From the NCBI GenBank assembly GCA_003049465.1, contig PYSS01000067.1, positions 1 through 64,000 on the forward strand: DNA of 64,000 nucleotides, in the 5' to 3' direction. Made by a program: the position numbers and the translations under genes. Below, one piece after another: positions 1 to 10,270 of this stretch; position 1 is the first letter of the stretch; every line of letters begins with the position of its first letter. The notes below the pieces were generated by a model. It was not told where the DNA came from, ran no database searches, and saw nothing but the letters and a program-made list of their open reading frames with translations. The DNA is from Magnaporthiopsis rhizophila. Lineage: Eukaryota > Ascomycota > Sordariomycetes > Magnaporthales > Magnaporthaceae.

Positions 1-1
1 G

Positions 2-26
2 TTTTTTTTTTTTTTTTTTTTTTTTT
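2..26. repeat. T homopolymer at window start
   Basis: An uninterrupted run of T begins at the second base. It is a low-complexity tract in the upstream region of the first gene and may also mark difficult assembly. No coding signal overlaps it. Confidence 0.9.
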
Positions 27-302
27 GACGTGACATGCTCGCTGGGGGTCGTGGCTGTGATTACCATAAATGTGACGCTTGTCCCGTCCTTGATCCCCAG
101 GGTCCAATTCTTGGCTCGCCTCCTCTTCCCCTCTATCACGCAAAAGCAGCCCGTTCCTTCACTTCGCTTCTCATCTACCGTTTCTTTGGTAGCAGGTCTC
201 TTTCAAGCATCAGTGCCGGTCACTCACTTTTCCTCTCTCTCTCTCTCTTTCTTTCTGCTCGTTTCGAACAGCCGCACGCACTCCTTTTCACACAACGCCA
301 AA

Positions 303-990
303 ATGTGGGCTAAACTAGCTGCCGTCTCCTGCCTGGCTGCGCATGTCTCCGCGCACGGGAATATCACCTCGCCCCCTGCCCGCCTCACCGGGCCGGCCAT
401 GGCCAAGGCCTGCGGTCAGGCTGCCGTCGACACCATTCTCGCCGACGGTACCAACCCGATCGAGAAACTGGTGAACGTACCTGCGACCTGTATGTCTGAC
501 GCCAAGCCTTGGCCCGTGAAAGCCCCTACCCTGCCAAGCCGGCTGCTAACCAAACGAATCAAAAGGCAACCCGTTCCTGTGTCGCGGCGCCCAATTTGAC
601 GACAACAAGTCGCGCGTGCAGACCTTCACGCCGGGTCAGGTCATCAATATGAAGGCGATCCTGCCCATCCCGCACGAGGGGCCCTGCAACGTCTCCATCG
701 TCCAGACGGCAACCAACAAGGTGCTGGGCCAGCCGCTCATCGTCTTCGACAGCTACGCCGACGAGAAACTAAAAGTGCTGCCCGCCAACAACACCGACTT
801 CAACATCACCTTCCCGTCCGACCTGCCGCCCCAGACGTGCACCGTCGGCGGGGAGTGCGTCGTGCAGTGGTTCTGGTTCGGCACCAACGCCAAGCAGACG
901 TACGAGAGCTGCATCGACTTTGTCGTCGCCCCCGCAGCCGGAGCCGCTGCAGTCGCCAAGCCCAAGACAAAGCCGCGCGCTCTGTTCTGA
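303..990 (+). CDS. Small secreted LPMO-like / copper-protein (chitin-binding type-4-like, X325-like)
   Basis: Two exons, 303..489 and 566..990, give 203 residues. The intron has a GTATGT donor, a GCTAAC branch site and an AAAAG acceptor; joining them restores a clean frame through CNPFLCRGAQFDDN. A 17-residue signal peptide ends in VSA and leaves a mature protein starting His-Gly, the layout of the copper histidine brace in lytic polysaccharide monooxygenases and related Bim1/X325 proteins. Cysteines lie in ACGQ, the ATC-LCRG stretch, GPCNV, TCTVGGEC and ESCIDF, giving probable disulfides, and the segment QWFWFGTNAKQTYESC resembles fungal chitin-binding type-4 proteins. The tail is Ala/Lys-rich with no GPI-like hydrophobic end. 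The leader before the start is CT-rich. Whether it oxidises polysaccharide or only carries copper cannot be decided by eye. Confidence 0.75.
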
Positions 991-1528
991 TAGATAGACG
1001 AGACGGATGATGGTTGTGGCCGACGAGTCGGGGCATGGGAATAAAGCAAGGATCCAGGCATGTATATGTAGGCTGGCATGACATGGCGTTAATGTGGGGG
1101 AGGCTGGGCCGTCTTTTTTTTTTTTTTTTTGTTCATGGGACGGGACGTGGCATGCCAGAGCGGTCGCCAATTGTAATTGTAGGATGCGATATAATAGAGA
1201 GGTTTGTTTAGATCCCAAGTATCGAGGATTTGCGGAATTTTGCTCGACATCGGTGCGCTACTGCCTTGGCGATGGCCTTCCGCCTGCACGTTTCATCCAC
1301 ATTTTGACAGTTTGTGCAAACCAAGTCATAATCTAGGCCTGTTAAGCTTGTCTTTACGATTAACTTTATTTAAGTTAGCTTGAACTTAACATATGACGTA
1401 GCCCAAAGAGAAGCAATGATGATTTGAGTGTGGAGGTTGGCTCAAAAGGGTCGTCTTTTCTGCAGCCTTAAGTGGCCAAGACATCTTCCCAGACACCCTC
1501 CAAAATCACCCTCTACAAACAAAACGAC

Positions 1529-1602
1529 TGGCTGTACTAGGTTTCGAACCTGGGACCTTCTCTGTGTGAAAGAGACGTGCTAAACCTCTGTACCACACAA
1601 CC
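1529..1602 (-). tRNA. tRNA-Val (anticodon CAC)
   Basis: Read on the minus strand, a 7-bp acceptor stem forms between the 5' GGTTGTG and the 3' end (two G-U pairs). The anticodon stem TCTCT/AGAGA closes the loop TTCACAC, giving anticodon CAC (Val). The T arm CCAGG-TTCGAAA-CCTAG has a perfect stem and B-box-like loop. The D arm has one mismatch. No intron is present. A T4 run 5-8 bases past the discriminator base could serve as the Pol III terminator. Confidence 0.82.
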
Positions 1603-2394
1603 TTGGTGATATTGTTTGTGGCTGTTGGCGTCGCCGGCCCCACGGCCGTTATCCTGTCTTTGCCGGCCCGCCTTGGCTGCACCGGCCGGAAGGGAAGAGA
1701 CGGCAGGTTGTTTGTTTGCCTGCTGGGTGAATGGCCATTGTGGCTTGTCTGCTGGTAAGATTCCGATGGCGTTGGTGTGATCTCTCTCGAGCGCGGTCGA
1801 GCACCTTCTGCACGAGTCTCGCCTCGCGCGTGGAACCAGGAAACTAACCATGCTTCTTTACTTTAAATCAAGGACTCTTCGTTTTCTCGCATGGGTGTTC
1901 TAGATCTCTGGCTTTGCCGTGCGATGCTGGGCGCTGAGGCGGACGGCTCTTTGCTAGAAACTATGGGGTTGCCACGGAACCTACGGCAAGGGTCCGTCAT
2001 CTTTCGGAGCCAAAACTCTTCGTGGGTGCCTACAGCTGAACAAAGGATGGAAACACGTTGCTGACCACTGGAGGATTCGAGCTGTGCGGTTCTAGTCTGG
2101 ACACGGGGCTGCGAAGTGTGTAACAATGAGAGCACTGGCGTTTCTTCAAAGGTGCTCTAGGGCTATATAAATCCTGCTGATGCCCTGGCTATCCTCGTCC
2201 ACTTGATGTCTATCCATCACCACCGACACATCCTTCCACCCTAGGCTATCCAGCACCCTGGGGGCAGCCTCTGGTCCCCACAGAATCAGCATCGTCAACC
2301 AACAATCCCTCCACCTCTCGCTTCTTGCCCACAGAAGTCTCCCGGCGGCACCGACAGCACCACGGTTCTGACTTCTGTGCAAGCCGCGGCAGCC
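1603..2394. other. Intergenic, upstream of the PARP-like gene
   Basis: No supported gene. Short open frames on both strands lack conserved-looking composition. The right end holds a TATA-like box and the leader of the next gene. The stretch 991..1528 to the left of the tRNA is likewise gene-free and contains T runs near 1115 and an AT-rich tail near 1340-1400. Confidence 0.6.
2164..2170 (+). promoter_or_regulatory. TATA-like box
   Basis: TATATAA lies 225 bases upstream of the chosen ATG of the PARP-like gene, in an otherwise moderately GC-rich region. It is a candidate core promoter element; no transcript evidence is available. Confidence 0.35.
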
Positions 2395-4032
2395 ATGCCT
2401 CCCAAGGCGGCCTCCAAGAAGCGGCGCCGCTCGATCGGCGATGACGGCGACGGCCCCAACGCCAACACCTCGGCCAGGAAGATCAAGAAGCCCCGCAAGA
2501 CCGGCGGCCGTGCCGTCACTGAGGCCCCGATCGAGCACACCATTACCATCGAGACCCCGCCCAAGTTCGAGACCTTGACCTGGGGCATCAAGCAGGGCAT
2601 CGTCGTCACCTCGGTCGAGGTGCGTCTGCGCTTCCAAACGTCCCGCACTCGTAGTTCGGAGCAGGCAGTGCTAGACTGCTTCAGCATCGTCTTCCTGCCA
2701 AAGAAGGGTGGGCAACAGGAACTCTGGTGCAACGTCCGCGAGCCGTGGTCCGAGGCCAACGCCGGCGCGCCTCTCGACAACTTCCTGACCTACGGCATCA
2801 GCCGCAAGCTGCACGACAAGACCGCGCGCCGTCAGGGACGGCGGCGGCCGCTGCTGAACGAGAACTTCCTCAAGGGGGTCGCGGCCCTGATCAAGGGCAT
2901 CGTGCACTCAGAACCGGGGAGAAAGTGCGCCGTGTGCGACAAGGTCTTTGATGGCGGCGTCAAGCTCTGGCGCCCGACGCCGTGCTCGGCCGCATGCAAG
3001 GACCGGATGCGGAAAGAGTTCCCGCTCGAAGTGCGCGTCTCGCCGCTGCTGGTGGACCACCTCGTGCTCGACTTCCTGCTGGCTTGCGCGTATTCCATGA
3101 TCCCCCGAGGATGGGATGATGACATGAACCCAAACGGACAGGGACAGGATGTTGCCGTGGACGGCCCGAATCAGTGGAACTTCTGTTGGGCACCAAAGGT
3201 GCCCCAGTCTCTTGGACATTTGGGTTGGAGCGAGATGATCAAGGCTGTCGCGTCGTTCCCTGCCGTCGACGGCTCGTCCACGCTTGCAACCATCGTCGGC
3301 ACCGACGGGTGTCGCCAGGAGCGCGAGGCCGTCCTTTCCTGGCTCTCGACCGAGTTCCAAGGCTGCCTGGTGTCGGCGTCGCAACGCGCCACCGTCGATT
3401 ACATCCGAGAGGGCGCCCCGATCAAGCCGCTCCACCAATTCATCATACTGAACTCGACCCTCAAGCGCGAGATGGCAAGCAAACGAAACAAGGAGCACAA
3501 GACTACTGGCGTGTCAGTCTTCCATGCCACACCGGCCTACAACATCCTTCAGTTGGTTATGGAGGACCTTCGGATTGTGGATAACGGATGTGGGGCAATC
3601 TACTTCGCGGGTTCCTTCGGGAAGTCGTCCTGCGACTACCAAGGGGGCTACCTTTTCCGGCCATGGCCGAACAGCATTTTTGCGAGCGTCGAGGGTTGCC
3701 AGGAGTTGGTGTTCGGCGCAGAGTTCAGAGGCGACCTAGCGAATAAGAGCCTCGAGTGTATCAACACCTGGTCCGACAAATATGCGTCAGAGGGGTACAC
3801 AACGAGTGAGCCAGCCATCATGCTTCGCTACGTCTTTCTCAGCCTGCGCTCTTTCTGCGATTCGGATACGGGCCTCTGGTGGTACAGTGCTTACCAGAAC
3901 AGGAAGTATGAGGACTTCCGTCCTGGCAGCGAGACACGTGAGATCATGGAAGATACCTTCTATTCAATCAACGGTGACAAGGTATCCGAGATCAGAGGCC
4001 CAGCCGAACTTCATATCAACCTCCGGAAATGA
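2395..4032 (+). CDS. PARP-like (ADP-ribosyltransferase-fold) protein, divergent
   Basis: Single exon, 545 residues. The ATG at 2395 is the first in frame and sits in a good context (GCAGCCATGCC); the frame opens 18 bases earlier only through a GTG. The N-terminus has two basic clusters (KKRRR and KKPRK), suggesting nuclear location. A Cys pair CAVC near residue 178 followed by PCSAAC forms a possible four-Cys zinc site. Around residue 376 VFHATPAYNI and around 402 IYFAGSFGKSSCDYQ match the order of the PARP H-x-(S/T) motif and the YFA motif; further on, SEPAIMLRYVFL resembles the last catalytic strand of PARP6/8/16-type mono-ARTs. No WGR, BRCT or helical regulatory domain is evident. The usual catalytic Glu is not obvious, so activity is uncertain. 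An alternative is a catalytically dead ART-fold protein. Confidence 0.62.
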   Translation: MPPKAASKKRRRSIGDDGDGPNANTSARKIKKPRKTGGRAVTEAPIEHTITIETPPKFETLTWGIKQGIVVTSVEVRLRFQTSRTRSSEQAVLDCFSIVFLPKKGGQQELWCNVREPWSEANAGAPLDNFLTYGISRKLHDKTARRQGRRRPLLNENFLKGVAALIKGIVHSEPGRKCAVCDKVFDGGVKLWRPTPCSAACKDRMRKEFPLEVRVSPLLVDHLVLDFLLACAYSMIPRGWDDDMNPNGQGQDVAVDGPNQWNFCWAPKVPQSLGHLGWSEMIKAVASFPAVDGSSTLATIVGTDGCRQEREAVLSWLSTEFQGCLVSASQRATVDYIREGAPIKPLHQFIILNSTLKREMASKRNKEHKTTGVSVFHATPAYNILQLVMEDLRIVDNGCGAIYFAGSFGKSSCDYQGGYLFRPWPNSIFASVEGCQELVFGAEFRGDLANKSLECINTWSDKYASEGYTTSEPAIMLRYVFLSLRSFCDSDTGLWWYSAYQNRKYEDFRPGSETREIMEDTFYSINGDKVSEIRGPAELHINLRK

Positions 4033-5098
4033 CGACGGCTATAGCGAGCAAGTCTTTCTGTGGGAGAACTTGTTCTCGAACTCAGACGGAAGGCCTTCTA
4101 GCCTGCTAGAACTTCTGGCCGGGGCTACTTGGCAAACCTCTCAGAGGACTAGAGGCCTCGGGTGGGGAAATTCCATCATTGGGGCGGGGAAGCGTTTCGG
4201 CAGGGAAACTAGGCGCGCGATATTCATCGCCGCCGGCTAGAGAACGGGATACGCGTTTGTGGGTGTATAGGACAAAAATACCAGAAATTTGTATGCGGAG
4301 TCTCGGACACAGAAGGAGACAGTAGATGGTGTGCCACATCAACCAACCCTCAGCGAGCCCAATCTTGTACGGATTTGTCTTCTCGGACACTGGTCCTGGG
4401 TGTCTGATCCTAGGGATACCTTCCCTAGAAATAGCCTCAAATAGCCCAAGATCGGACTCGCTGTGATGATCTCCCGGAGGATTTTCTTTTGTGAGACTTG
4501 CTGTCCTCAGTTGTCAGAGCGCTGGTGTAATCACATGGCTGCGGGACATGCAGCCCATAATTCATTGGCCGTAGACGTCGCCCGAGCTTTCCTGTTCGGT
4601 GAATAACGGAGGTGGAGCTCCACGATGGAAAAGGGAAACTGATGGTTGGAGGGTTAGCAGCACGAGCAAGGAGCAAAGGGCGGTGTTGAACTAAGGAAAG
4701 GATACACCGGAAGGACGTGGCAAGACAAGAAGAACGCCCCCAGGCTGGAAAGGAGAGGAACCATGAAGAAATAAACGGATGATTCAGGGTATCGTAAAGT
4801 ACAAGGAAATCCTAAAAGAGCCAGTGGGCTGAAAAGCACGCTTCTCTAGGGAATAGAAAAGAAAAAAAAAAAAGCCCATTGCGCCGGAAAATGCAGCCAT
4901 GCAATGAATCCAACCGACCCCGCCTTTTTTTTCCCTTCTAAACCAGACAATAAGTGTATGCATAAAAAAAATAAAACCGCAAAACGCCGTACCTCGCTAT
5001 GCAAAGATGGAGGGAAAGGGAAAAGGAGAAATGAATAGGTAGGTAGTTAGAAAGGAGGACGAGGGAAGAGACACAAGGAAACTGTCAACTCATCGTGT
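4033..5098. other. Intergenic between convergent genes
   Basis: This 1.07 kb interval separates the 3' ends of the PARP-like gene and the cell-wall repeat gene. It is A-rich toward the right, with several A runs near 4860-4970 and a TAGG/TTAG microsatellite near 5035. No gene is supported. Confidence 0.6.
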
Positions 5099-8000
5099 TT
5101 AGATAAAAGCCGTAGCGGCCAGGAACAGCGCCGTGGCGAGCGCGACGCCCACAGCGCAACCGGCGCCGACGACGCGGCCCGCAGCAGCCGAGCGTTGCCC
5201 CGACCCAGCCGTGGTGGCGGGCCTGTTACCGCCGCCGTTGCCGGCGCCGCCCGTGGTGCTGGTCTGCAGGGTCGTCCAGCCGCCGGCGCCGTCGTTGGCC
5301 TTGAGGGCCGTGACGAGGGTCTCGCTGGTGGAGGTGGCGACGGCGGAGCTCACGGTCGTCTTGGACGTGCGCTTCTCGGACGCGTTGCAGTCGCCCCTGC
5401 CGTCCGGGCACACGGTGGCGTCGCGGACCGTGGACGAGTAGAAGGTGCTGGTCCAGGTGCTGGTCCAGACGGTGGTGACGACGGTCGTCGTCGTGCCGCC
5501 CGATGACGTCGACGTCGTGGTCGTGTCCGGGGCCGTGCTGGTGCTGGTGACGGTGTTTGTGGGCGCCACGGTCGCCACCACCACCTCGGTCACGGGCGCG
5601 ACCGAGGTCGTCACGGCGTAGGAAGACGTCACGACGGAGGCGACGGTGCGCTCCGATGACGCGCAGTCGCTCTTGCCGTCGGCGCATGCGCTCGTGGTGC
5701 GCAGCGAGGTCGAGTATCCGGTGTGGGTCGAGTCGTAGACCCTCGTGGACGTCGTGGTCGTCGAGGGAGAGGGCGCAGGCGCGTTGGAGGTGCTAGAAGT
5801 GCTAGAGGTGCTGGATGTTGGGGGTGTAATGGTCGTCGCATAAACGGCCGTGCTAATTGGTACCGTTTCCGTGACCAAGGAGGACGACTTTCCGCCCCGA
5901 AGCGGGCAGTCCGGCTTATCAGATGGGCAAGCGGTGATCGTCTTGATGGTGGTGCTGTAAAGGGTTGACGAGCTAGACGTCGTCGTGGGAGTTGGTGCAG
6001 ATGGGGAGGTGATCGGGCAGACAGTCGTCGAGAGAACAACAACCTCGGTGACAAGGGACTTTGTCTGCTGGTTTAGCGGGCAGTCCTTTTTGTCGGGAGG
6101 GCACGCTGAGATGGTGTTTATCCGAGTCGAGTAGATGGTCGAAGTAGTCATCGAGGTTGTTGCGGGCGTTGGCGTCGAGGGGCTGGGCTTGGTGGGGGTA
6201 GGCGTCATGGTGATCGGGCATATGGTAGTCGACAAGACAACAACCTCGGTGACGAGCGACGTGGTCTTCTGGTTGAGAGGACAGTCCTTCTTGTCGGGAG
6301 GACAGCCCGAGACAGTGCTGACTCGGGTTGTGTAGATAGTCGACGTAGACATCGAAGTGGTGGGAGTTGGCGAAGGTGAACTGGAGCTCGTTGTGGAGCT
6401 TGACGAAGAAGAGGATTGAGAAGTTGAGGTGACAGGGCAAACAGTGGTCCGAAGGACAACTGTTTCAGTGACCACCTTCGATGACGTCTTTTCTCGAAGC
6501 GGGCAGTCCTTCTTATCGGATGGGCAGGCTGAAACAGTGCTGACCCGGGTCGTGTAGATGGTTGAAGTGGTTGAGGATGGAGGGCTAGTTGTGGTGGCGC
6601 TCGTGGTGCTGTTGGAGTAGGAGGTAGTCGCTCCTGAGGAGCTTGAAGAGCTCGAGGAGGTAGAAGAGCTGGACGTGCTGGTGACAGGGCACACGGTCGT
6701 CCGAAGAACAACCGTTTCGGTCACGACCTTGGAGGATGTCTTTTCGCGGAGCGGACAGTCCTTCTTGTTAGGAGGGCATGCCGCAATGGTGCTGACACGG
6801 GTCGTGTAGATGGTCGACGTGGTCGACATCGGAGGGCTCGTCGTGGTGGCGCTTGTCGTGCTGTTGGAGTACCTCGAAGTGGGGTGAGAGGTAGTGCTGT
6901 TTGTGTAGGAAGTGATCGATCCGGAAGAGCTGGAAGAGCTAGAGGATGTCGTCGAGGTAATAGGGCACACGGTCACGGAAACCGCAAACGTCTTCGTGAC
7001 CACGTGTTTCGTCTTTTCCCGGAGAGGGCAGTCCTTCTTAGCAGTCGGGCACTCCGTTACCGTACTTACCTGGGTAGAGTAAATCGTCGAAGTCGTCGAG
7101 GAGGCAGGGGCCGTCGTGGTCAGCGAGCTGCTGCTGCTAGATGAGCTAGTAGTAGTAGTTGCCGAATTAACAGCACAAGACGTTGTTTTCACCGCAAAGG
7201 ATTCTGTTGTAGTCTTTGTGACTGGATTACCCACACACTTGCCAAACATGGTCATCATGCAGCTCGTTGTCGTCTTCGCCGTGGTCGTGTAGATGGTGCA
7301 GGGTGTGCTGGTGGCATGGCTGGTGGTGGTAGCCGAAGAAGTCGTCGAGTTCGAGTAACGAGACGAGGTCGAGGAAGAAGTAGTCGTTGTCGAGTTAGAG
7401 TAGGAAGTGGTGTGGGACGAGGAAGAAGAGGTCGAGGATGAAGACGAGGACGTGGTCGTGTGTTTGGGAGAGCAAGGGACAACCGTAGTCCTGACAAATT
7501 CCTTAGTCGTGGAAAGCGAGGTCGTCTTCTCCCTCTCGGGACAATCCTTGCGTGAAGATGGACAGACAGTGACGGTTTTAACGACATTGTTATAAACCGT
7601 GGAAGTGGTCATGGAAGTAGTGGTGGCTGACGAAGTGGTGCTGGCGGTCGAAGTGGTTGAAGACGAAGACGAGGTAGTCGTTTGCTTGGGGGAGCAGGGC
7701 ACAACGGTAGTCCTGACAAACTCCTTGGTCGTAGAGAGCGAGATGGTCTTTTCCCGATCAGGGCAGTCCTTGCGTGCAGCCGGACAGACAGTGACAGTTT
7801 TAACAACGTTATTGTAAACGGTGGAAGTAGTCATGGACGTGGTGATGGCCGAAGAAGTGGTGTTGGTGGACGATGTGCTTGAGGAGGACGAAGACGAGGA
7901 AGAGCTCGAGGAGCTAGTCGTCGTGGTCGGAGCCGAAGTGGTGGTGGTGCCGGTCTCAGTGACTGGGCAGACCGTGGTTGTGATGGGGATCGTCACTAGA

Positions 8001-8801
8001 ACAACCGAGGTGGTCATGGCGTTGCCGGGGCAGTTGGGCTTGCCGGGCGGACATCCCGTAACAGTCTTGCTCTCCGTTCTGCAGATGGTTTTTGTTGTCA
8101 TGCGCGTAGTGTGGGAAGAGCTGCTGGTGATGGTCGTTGGCTTGCTCGACGTTGAGCTGGAGCTGATGGTAGTGGTTGGCTTGCTAGACGTTGAGCTGTA
8201 GCTTGTAGTGGTATTAGGCCTGCTCGAAGTAGAGCTAGAGCTGCTGCTCGTGCTGCTCGTGCTGCTGACAGTTGTCGAGGTCGGCTTAGACGATGATCCG
8301 CTGCTCAAGCTGCTTGAAGAGGCAGTGGTGGTCGTTACTGGTGGTGGCGTGCTGCGGCTGCTGCTGCTCTGTGATGTCGCGCTGGTAGGCTGATAGGTAG
8401 CCGAGTACGTGATGCACGAGCAGGCGGAGCTGACACGCTTCACGTCACCGCCGCAATTGGCGATGTCCTTATGGATATCACCCGCGTTGCTGGACTGAGA
8501 GCCAAGGAACCTGGGGCACCAGTCCTTGACAGCGGCGCTGAACCTGGCGTCGATCATGTTGCGGTAGCAGTTGTCGTGCTCCTTTTGGTGGGGTCAAGGC
8601 GCGCCGTTAGTTTCTCTGCTGTTCCCAGAGTCTGCCGGCATGTCTTCCAGTCGGATTTGGGCAGGTGAAGACGGGACCCCGCGGCAGGATGCTCGCCAAA
8701 GGTCGCGTGGATCGAACTCGTCGTTGACTTACACAGTTGGGATACTGGGTGGCGCTGGTCGCGCCGATGGCCACGGCGGCCAGGATGAAGACAGAACGCA
8801 T
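5099..8801 (-). CDS. Large Ser/Thr-rich GPI-type cell-wall protein with 12 Cys-containing repeats
   Basis: Two exons: 8801..8733 encodes the start and signal peptide (MRSVFILAAVAIGATSA), and 8581..5099 the rest; the GTAAGT donor and CTAAC branch join as YPNC-EHDNCYRN. Total 1183 residues. After the signal comes a Cys-rich module (DNCYRNM ... DWCPRFL ... ANCGGDV ... SSACSC), a pattern seen at the N-terminus of many secreted fungal proteins. Long Ser/Thr tracts then alternate with about 12 repeats of roughly 40 residues with consensus CP-x3-KDCP ... TE-V-L-TT-CPVT. The extreme C-terminus is a small-residue region followed by a hydrophobic tail, typical of a GPI signal. Expected role: heavily O-glycosylated wall or adhesin-like protein. 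No catalytic domain is seen. The exact function is unknown. Confidence 0.83.
5310..8095 (-). repeat. Intragenic tandem repeats of the cell-wall protein
   Basis: About 12 units, each with a CPxxKxDCP-like core followed by a TVCP(V/I)T-like end, separated by Ser/Thr spacers of very different lengths. Units in the middle (KKDCPLREKT type) are nearly identical, while the units nearest the C-terminus lose the second Cys-Pro and the fourth from the N-terminus is strongly diverged. Boundaries are approximate. Confidence 0.75.
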
Positions 8802-10270
8802 TGTTGCGTCGGGGATCTCGATTATCGGATGGTGTTGGTGGTCTATGTTGCTTGGTTGGTCGGCAGTTTATCGTCTCTCCTGTTGAGATGAGACGGTTGG
8901 CATGGGTCAGCCCAGACTCTTGAAGATGATCGCGAAGGGCGTTCAAGCTAGAAAGCTTCGGGGTATTCTCTGTCTTGTTTCGCCACTGCCTACGATTCCC
9001 TGGGCAACAGGGGCCGCGGGGTCTTAAGAACAGACGACCGGGTCGGATCCCCGGGCGGCGTCGACCGCGGCTCGGGCCCGTTGGCGCCGTCGCAGCCTGT
9101 GAGGCTCCATGGGGAGCAGTCAGGCCAGAGTAAGCAAGCAGGGCTGTAACTCCACCAGAGGACCTGGTGGGTTTGTGGTTGTGAGCACGGATCCAATGGG
9201 AGGCTGCGTGGAGTGGCCCAACATTGATTGTTGGCTGGCGCGGTTCTTGGCTGCGAGCGGCACAAGCTCCTGGTGCAGAGCTCGAGCTGTGAGAGAAGCA
9301 GGCTCACGACCGAGCAAAAGACGGCGGAGCACCAAATATTGGACCCACAGCTCGGCCGAATCGGGAGAGTCGGTCTTCAAAAATATCCTTGCAGGGCGCA
9401 ATGCGGGGCGCAGCGGCAGTGCTCCCGACGAGAACATTGGATATGATTGGCCAGGTCAGCCGGTTCTGCGAGGGACCCTGGCCGCCTTACTGTTTCTGAC
9501 AGTGCTGCGCAGTCGACTGCGCAACCTTCTGATCAATATCTCTCCTGTTGTTGGTCCGCAGCCTGACCGCAAGGCCTACCGATTGACCCTGGCGACGAGC
9601 AATCGTTTCCTGATCGATAAGAGACAGATGTGGACGTCTTTAGTCGCGCCTTTCACGCACCCGCGACGCGTTCGTGGGGAAGATGGACCGAGACGGGATT
9701 GGATCCCTCGCTCGTGGGAACCGTTCTTTTGCCCCCGGATTTGCGGCTGCGCCCTGGCGCTCGTTGAAATTGTTACCACAGCTAGTAGGTAGATAGGTAC
9801 ACAAAGAGGCACAGCCTTCTTCTTCTGGACGACCCGTAAATTGAGCTCCATCCGTGCCGCAAAAGGCCTGACAGGTCTACAGTCAGGGCGTTGTAAAAGT
9901 TCTCTGCTGCTAATTTGTAGCCGGTGGGTGAGTTGAGGCATGTGATCGCGCAGATGTCCTCCAGGGCATGGAGGAAAGTCGCCGCAAAATACAAAAACAT
10001 ATATGTATGTAACAGACGCGGAGTGCTGGAAATAAAGAACGCTAGATTATAATGCATATGCAACGAAAAACTCCAAACTTATAGATGCAAAATGTGAACG
10101 CCTCTGGGGGAGATCATCGCTCCGAACCCATCCTCTATGCCCGATCTAAAATGAAACCCACAAAGCCAAGCAAGCACAAAAACACCGGATGCACACAGTA
10201 GGTATGTACATGGTTTGGGAGCATTTAACATATGATGTAAAGTATTTTGGGGACACAGGGAATGAAGCCC
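8802..10270. other. Intergenic, promoter of the repeat protein gene
   Basis: The 1.47 kb interval holds the upstream region of the cell-wall gene and the 3' flank of the TRP-like gene. A plus-strand frame of 227 codons (9109..9792) is open but has no recognisable domain, signal or fungal-protein character. A TAGG-type microsatellite occurs near 9784. Nothing else is supported. Confidence 0.5.

Noticed and set aside
30..302. N-terminal extension of the first gene to a 189-codon frame
   Set aside because: The frame before ATG 303 opens without an ATG in good context and would bury the signal peptide.
9109..9792. 227-codon plus-strand ORF
   Set aside because: No motif, signal or compositional support; many rare patterns. 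Left as intergenic.
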